Assembly: GCA_030345135.1 (NCBI GenBank)
Contig: CP128386.1
Span: 6,929,001 to 6,993,000 of the forward strand
From: Chitinophagaceae bacterium DXS
GTDB taxonomy: Bacteria > Bacteroidota > Bacteroidia > Chitinophagales > Chitinophagaceae
Direction of reading: 5' to 3'
Length of the DNA: 64,000 bases
Each line of letters begins with the position of its first letter. Position 1 is the stretch's first letter. The translations under genes and the position numbers were made by a program. Positions 60,135-64,000 of the stretch are shown piece after piece. The notes under the pieces are model-generated. The model was given only the letters and a program-made list of their open reading frames with translations. It did not search any database and was not told the DNA's origin.

Positions 60135-61943
60135 TTACTCTCCCATTGCCTTTAATATCTTCCTAAACACTTCTGTGTTTTCATAAACACCTCTGAATTG
60201 TTGCGACTGTGGCCCGTATGCAAACACCGGCACAGGAATGGCAGTATGATCATTGGTGGAAAACTGTCCGCCTACTGCACCTTTCTGAATGTCGCCGTTT
60301 AAGAGTGTTAGGCCACCTGTTTCATGATCGGCGGTAACAACTACTAAAGTCTCGCCGTTCTTATCCGCAAATTCCAATGCCTTTCCAACCATTTGGTCAA
60401 AGTCCATCGCTTCTGTAGCCAGATAAGGCACCTTGTTACTGTGACCACCATTATCAACTTGCGCACCTTCAGCCATCATAAAGAATCCGTTTTTGTTCCT
60501 TGATAAAAAATTGACGGTGCTGGCAAACGCATCCTGTAACCAGCTACCGCGGCCATTTATCATGGAGCGACTTGCGATGCTATCAACTACAAGCAATTTC
60601 TGGGAAGAAGCATTTTGAGCATCCTTCACAGATGATAGAATTGCAAATCCATTTTCTTTAAGACGCGAAGACAACGCTGCATCAAATTCTTTTACGCCAG
60701 ATCCCATTAATACATCAACAGGAGATGAAAGGAGATCCTGCAGTATGCCATAAGTGCTATCACGATCCATTCTATGCGCATAAAAACTTGCAGGTGTTGC
60801 ACCGGTTATTTCGCCCGAAGTAATTAACCCCGAGGACATCTTTTTCTTTTGTGCATAGTCAGGAAGGAGTGGTAAGGCCCTACCTGTTTTATCTACACCA
60901 ATAAAACGGTTCTTTGTTTTTTTACCAGAAGCGTAAGCAGTTGCACCAGCCGCTGAATCAGTTATATAATCATCATCTGAACTTGTTTTTGAAAAGCCGA
61001 TGTTCAACATTTTGAAGATATTAAAGTTGCCGCCGTTAGCAGTGTAGCCAGCATAAAGCTGCGGCAAGCCTGTGCCGTCAGCGATCAATAAAATGATGTT
61101 TTTTGGTTTTGCACTCGTCCCGTCCGATTTATACGTCGGCTCATATGTTTTATAGAAGTCTTTATTAAGGAAACTGTTTGCTGGTAACTTTTTCAAAAAA
61201 GAAGACAATTCAGCAATATGATCCGTGTTAATAAAATCAACTTTTAGCTCCATCAGTTTGTACCAGGCATTGACAACATCCGGCGCGTTCCAGAAGCGGA
61301 TGGGCTTGTGCATGCCATGTATCTTTTCTACCATTTTTTTTACAGCAGTTGCACCGGGTTCAGGAATTACTCCTTTTCCATTCCAGGGTGTAAGATTTTT
61401 AAGATTACCGCTCACCAGCGCAACACGCTGCATGTTTTGCTCGCTATAGTTTTCGTAAATATCTCCATCAAACCATATATAGGAAGGATACACTGTAAAA
61501 TCTGCTGGCCTGTTGCCCGTAATTACCCAGCGAACTGTACCGGTTTGTAGCGCAGGATATTTTTCAATCAGCTCAACCAACTTCTTTAATGTAGATACAC
61601 CTTCCGTTTTTAAATCGATAAGCAATTGTAGTTTTAGCGTTGTGTCTGCATAAGGGTATCCATTATTTTTCTGCACACAAGATAATACCGGCTTTATATA
61701 ATATTCCTCCAGTGTGCGGTGCTGTTGCAATCCTTTCACGTCGTGAGATACAAGCAGTTCGCCTTCTTTTAAAAAGATGTCAGCTTCTATGGAACCAAAG
61801 CCCGCATTGTAAGCCAGCCAAAACGGTTCTTTTTGTTCATAATCGTTGTGAGAATGCGCATTGGAAACAGTGTAAGCAACGGGCTGTGCAACACTTAAGA
61901 AGCCCGAAAACATCAACAACAAAAAAATACAAATTCTTATCAT
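60135..61943 (-). CDS. GDPD-like / alkaline phosphatase fusion protein
   Basis: 602 residues with a signal peptide (MIRICIFLLLMFSGFLSVAQ). N-terminal part (about 25-250) is a PI-PLC/glycerophosphodiesterase-like TIM barrel: NAHSHNDYEQ (His30, His32), IEADIFLKEGELLVSHD (Glu53, Asp55, His67), LLIDLKTEG. C-terminal part (about 280-602) is an alkaline phosphatase: LIADGTG (metal Asp289), TDSAAGATAYASG (nucleophile Ser330), SGEITGATPASFYAHR, EGAQVDNGGHSN and TADHETGGLT. Together they could cleave a phosphodiester and then strip the phosphate. Periplasmic or surface by signal peptide. It lies downstream of a SusCD pair, only about 20 bases beyond that pair's terminator. Confidence 0.9.
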   Translation of the reverse strand: MIRICIFLLLMFSGFLSVAQPVAYTVSNAHSHNDYEQKEPFWLAYNAGFGSIEADIFLKEGELLVSHDVKGLQQHRTLEEYYIKPVLSCVQKNNGYPYADTTLKLQLLIDLKTEGVSTLKKLVELIEKYPALQTGTVRWVITGNRPADFTVYPSYIWFDGDIYENYSEQNMQRVALVSGNLKNLTPWNGKGVIPEPGATAVKKMVEKIHGMHKPIRFWNAPDVVNAWYKLMELKVDFINTDHIAELSSFLKKLPANSFLNKDFYKTYEPTYKSDGTSAKPKNIILLIADGTGLPQLYAGYTANGGNFNIFKMLNIGFSKTSSDDDYITDSAAGATAYASGKKTKNRFIGVDKTGRALPLLPDYAQKKKMSSGLITSGEITGATPASFYAHRMDRDSTYGILQDLLSSPVDVLMGSGVKEFDAALSSRLKENGFAILSSVKDAQNASSQKLLVVDSIASRSMINGRGSWLQDAFASTVNFLSRNKNGFFMMAEGAQVDNGGHSNKVPYLATEAMDFDQMVGKALEFADKNGETLVVVTADHETGGLTLLNGDIQKGAVGGQFSTNDHTAIPVPVFAYGPQSQQFRGVYENTEVFRKILKAMGE

Positions 61944-61960
61944 TACTGTAATTTTTATCT

Positions 61961-62005
61961 ACAAAAAAGTACCAGGAACGGGAAGATAATTCCAGAACCT
62001 GGTAC
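61961..62005 (-). terminator. Terminator or attenuator between SusD and the phosphatase gene
   Basis: On the minus strand GTACCAGG and CCTGGTAC form a perfect 8-bp stem, with further pairing (TGGAA/TTCC) in the loop, followed at once by TTTTTTG. The T-run ends about 20 bases before the phosphatase ATG, so phosphatase expression may depend on read-through. Confidence 0.75.
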
Positions 62006-62062
62006 AGTCAGTTTATAGTTTATCACTCAAGGTCGTTTAGTTAAACACACATCATCAACTTT

Positions 62063-62197
62063 GGGAGATGTCTCCTGTCGTCGACATGACGATCCAGGCT
62101 TATCATAAGAACTAATCACAGCAGCACCAATAATAAGTATCAAATACCGTGAGAGTCTGCGCCCGCATCGTCACCTCGACGACAGGAGAGGTCTCCC
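62063..62197. repeat. Inverted repeat of CTCCTGTCGTCGA type
   Basis: GGGAGATGTCTCCTGTCGTC (from 62063) and GACGACAGGAGAGGTCTCCC (to 62196), extended by CGACATGACGAT/ATCGTCACCTCG, give arms of about 31 bases with five or so mismatches and a spacer of about 73 bases. Sequences of the form GTCATCTCGACGACAGGAGA are a frequent dispersed repeat in Chitinophagaceae-type genomes, as I recall; only one locus is in this window. No gene in the gap. Confidence 0.6.
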
Positions 62198-62281
62198 GAA
62201 TATTGATCTGATGATGATTATTTGAGCCTTTACTATTGAATACTTCTAATTAAACGACATTGACTTCTCAATGGCAATATC

Positions 62282-63802
62282 CTACCAACCGGCGTTTTGT
62301 GTTATAAGGCCTCCGCTATTATCAATTTCACTTTGCGGAACCGCCCATACATGGTGCACTTTAGGATTGAAATTTCTTGCTTCCCATATCACTTTTCCAT
62401 CAGCTCCATGCAGCGGTTTTGCGTAAGCAGCCTGGGCATCTCCCCAGCGAACAAGGTCACGATGACGATCTGACCATTCACCAGCCAGCTCTCTCCTTCG
62501 TTCGCTCTTAAGATCATTCATTGTAGCGCCTAAAAGTTTTGGATAATGATTTTCATCCGCACTGCCCCATGCTCTTTTGCGAATCATATTTAATTCATTA
62601 TCGGCATTCTTATTCTGCATCAATTCTGCTTCAGCTTTTATCAAAATGATCTCAGCATAACGGATCAGTGGCACATTAAGATCCGTGGTTGGATGATCGC
62701 CGTTCGGATTCAAATGAATACCGCCAGGATAACTAAATGGCTCCATGTACTTATTAAACTGGTAACCGGATGTACTGTTGCTGGATGAATAAGTCATTGA
62801 ATCACCAAAATAAACAAACTTATCACCGGGCTTAAGAATGGTTGCTTCTCTTCTTTTATCACCAGCTTCATATGCATTGTACAATTCCTGTGTTGGCATA
62901 TAATATCCCCAGCCATTGTATTTACCCCATCCTTTGTTTTCAAGCATACAACCGGGCAGAATACTTCCCCACAACGTATTGCTTACTGCTGACCAGATGT
63001 ATTCTTTAGACCAGTTATTGGCAATATAGAATACACTTTTAAAATCGGGCAGCAACGCATGTTTACCACTCTGGATAATTGAATCGGCATACTTCTCTGC
63101 ATTCACATAATCTTTCCTGTACAGGTACATTTTAGAAAGATAAGCCCACGCTGCGGTCTTATGCGCCCTGCCATAATCATCTGTACTCAATTGATCAAAA
63201 TAAGGCAACAAGCTTGCAGCCATTTTTAAATCAGACTCAATATAAGCATAATTCTCATCCACATTCTTTGCACGCGGAATCATATAGTTGGATGGATTCT
63301 GCCTGTCGATAATAGGCACGCCGGCCCTTTCATCACCATAATTAGCAGCCATTTGAAAATACATAAGACCGCTTAGAAAATATGCTTCGCCAATGATTCT
63401 TTTTTTGAGTGATTCATCCATGGAGATTCCAGGAACATTCCGGATAATGTCATTTGCACGCTTGATAACGATGTACCGCATTTTCCATTGAGGTTCTGTG
63501 TAAGAACCTCCAATATAAGATGAGTTAAAATTCTTCATGTTATCTGCCTGTGCTTTAACGCGACCAGTAACCATATCATCACTGGCGTTCATAAACCACA
63601 TAAAGCCACGTCCATAAAATTCTTCGCCGTCGAACTGATCATACATGGCGTTGGTGGCTTTAACCGCATCGTCCTGCGTTTGCCAGAAGGTTGCAGATGT
63701 TGGCGATCCCTGCGGAACGATATCCAGTTTTTTGGCGCAGGATGTAAACGCTGCTATTGCAACGAGTGCGGTATATATGATTGAGTGTTTTTTCTTCAAC
63801 AT
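62282..63802 (-). CDS. SusD/RagB-family surface lipoprotein
   Basis: 506 residues with a lipoprotein signal ending AFTSC (Cys22) and AKK. SusD features: LDIVPQGSPTSATFWQTQDD, RYIVIKRANDIIRNVPGISM, RIIGEAYFLSGLMYFQMAAN (TPR-like), RYAEIILIKAEAELMQNKNA and KSERRRELAGEWSDRHRDLV at the C-terminal part. It is a different subfamily from the SusD at 6145 (shorter, different loop pattern), so it likely binds a different ligand. It starts 20 bases downstream of the SusC stop on the minus strand. The GDPD/phosphatase fusion follows beyond a terminator. Confidence 0.94.
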   Translation of the reverse strand: MLKKKHSIIYTALVAIAAFTSCAKKLDIVPQGSPTSATFWQTQDDAVKATNAMYDQFDGEEFYGRGFMWFMNASDDMVTGRVKAQADNMKNFNSSYIGGSYTEPQWKMRYIVIKRANDIIRNVPGISMDESLKKRIIGEAYFLSGLMYFQMAANYGDERAGVPIIDRQNPSNYMIPRAKNVDENYAYIESDLKMAASLLPYFDQLSTDDYGRAHKTAAWAYLSKMYLYRKDYVNAEKYADSIIQSGKHALLPDFKSVFYIANNWSKEYIWSAVSNTLWGSILPGCMLENKGWGKYNGWGYYMPTQELYNAYEAGDKRREATILKPGDKFVYFGDSMTYSSSNSTSGYQFNKYMEPFSYPGGIHLNPNGDHPTTDLNVPLIRYAEIILIKAEAELMQNKNADNELNMIRKRAWGSADENHYPKLLGATMNDLKSERRRELAGEWSDRHRDLVRWGDAQAAYAKPLHGADGKVIWEARNFNPKVHHVWAVPQSEIDNSGGLITQNAGW

Positions 63803-63822
63803 TGTCTTAGTGTTTTAGCTGA

Positions 63823-64000
63823 TCAGAGATTTATATTTAAACCGATAAAAATGGAACGGGCCTGTGGGTACCTGCCCTTATCAATTCCATATTGATCAAG
63901 TCCTACTTCCGGATCAAAACCGGAGTAATTTGTAAATGTTACCAGGTTGTTGGCTGTTACATAAAGACGAACCGTATTCAGGCCTGCTTTCTTTGTGAGT
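63823..64000 (-). CDS. SusC/RagA-family receptor, C-terminal end (partial)
   Basis: The window edge cuts this gene; only the last 58 codons are present. They read LTKKAGLNTVRLYVTANNLV, TFTNYSGFDPEVGLDQYGID, KGRYPQARSIFIGLNINL. YVTANNLVTFTNYSGFDPE and the final ARSIFIGLNINL strand are the standard C-terminal end of SusC barrels. Stop codon at 63823-63825, 20 bases before the SusD start, the normal SusCD layout. Too short for a frame scan, but unambiguous. Confidence 0.9.
   Translation of the reverse strand, partial: LTKKAGLNTVRLYVTANNLVTFTNYSGFDPEVGLDQYGIDKGRYPQARSIFIGLNINL

Noticed and set aside
1-64000. tRNA, rRNA, tmRNA or known riboswitches
   Set aside because: I looked in the gaps for cloverleaf ends, GGTTCAA-type T-loops and common riboswitch cores and saw none; a covariance-model scan would be needed to exclude them.

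Overview
The window looks like a chromosomal segment of a Bacteroidota bacterium, most likely family Chitinophagaceae or a close relative. The evidence is three SusC/TonB-receptor genes and two SusD-type lipoproteins, type IX secretion cargo with PorP/SprF partners, a YtxJ-type thioredoxin-like protein, a DUF2490 outer-membrane protein, gram-negative signal peptides ending in AQ or lipobox-TSC, few Shine-Dalgarno sites, and occasional TAnnTTTG-type promoter boxes. The family assignment is inferred from gene content, not from a marker-gene tree.

Layout. 0-8 kb: the 3' part of an orphan SusC, a repeat-rich gap, then a complete SusC/SusD nutrient-uptake pair. 8-16 kb: an NTF2-like protein, a RhlE-type RNA helicase, a gap holding a SusD relic and a second truncated gene, a secreted protein built around TonB-plug-like modules, an FtsX-type permease and a Tat-exported TIM-barrel protein. 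16.2-22.8 kb: an island of ten small minus-strand genes, mostly unrecognised (one T6SS-immunity-like, one lipocalin-like, one DinB). Several of its gaps carry inverted repeats, three of them copies of one nested palindrome; it resembles an integron-cassette or polyimmunity island. 22.9-34 kb: a truncated XRE regulator, cinA, an isolated dihydrolipoyl acyltransferase (E2), a DUF2490 protein, a GH20 hexosaminidase, an unknown protein and an S9 peptidase. 34-44.3 kb: an SMP-30-like propeller, an EamA transporter, a dolichyl-phosphate-mannose-synthase-like glycosyltransferase, a DEDDh exonuclease, the murein-recycling ligase Mpl, a tiny lipoprotein next to ytxJ, a Rossmann oxidoreductase, a TSUP transporter, a deoxynucleoside kinase and trpS. 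44.8-59.6 kb: a GH95 alpha-L-fucosidase, recG, and a tandemly duplicated two-gene module of giant PKD/CHU_C type IX cargo followed by PorP/SprF. 60-64 kb: a GDPD-like/alkaline phosphatase fusion downstream of another SusC/SusD pair whose SusC runs off the window.

The genes fit a glycan- and polymer-degrading lifestyle: SusCD pairs import oligosaccharides, GH20 and GH95 release GlcNAc/GalNAc and fucose, S9 peptidase and alkaline phosphatase process peptides and phosphoesters, and the type IX modules present large adhesive proteins at the surface. Housekeeping genes (recG, trpS, mpl, cinA, E2) are scattered among them.

Most long gaps contain dispersed repeats. A composite of a ~100-bp element (R1) and a ~120-bp element (R2) occurs at 1.9-2.2, 34.1-34.5 and, inverted, 59.6-60.1 kb. 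A REP-like GGGGCAACGCCCC element (R3) and a third family (R5) recur, and many short gaps hold low-period simple repeats that differ from gap to gap. I recognised no rRNA, tRNA, CRISPR array, transposase or integrase. All calls come from reading the sequence; no database search was possible.
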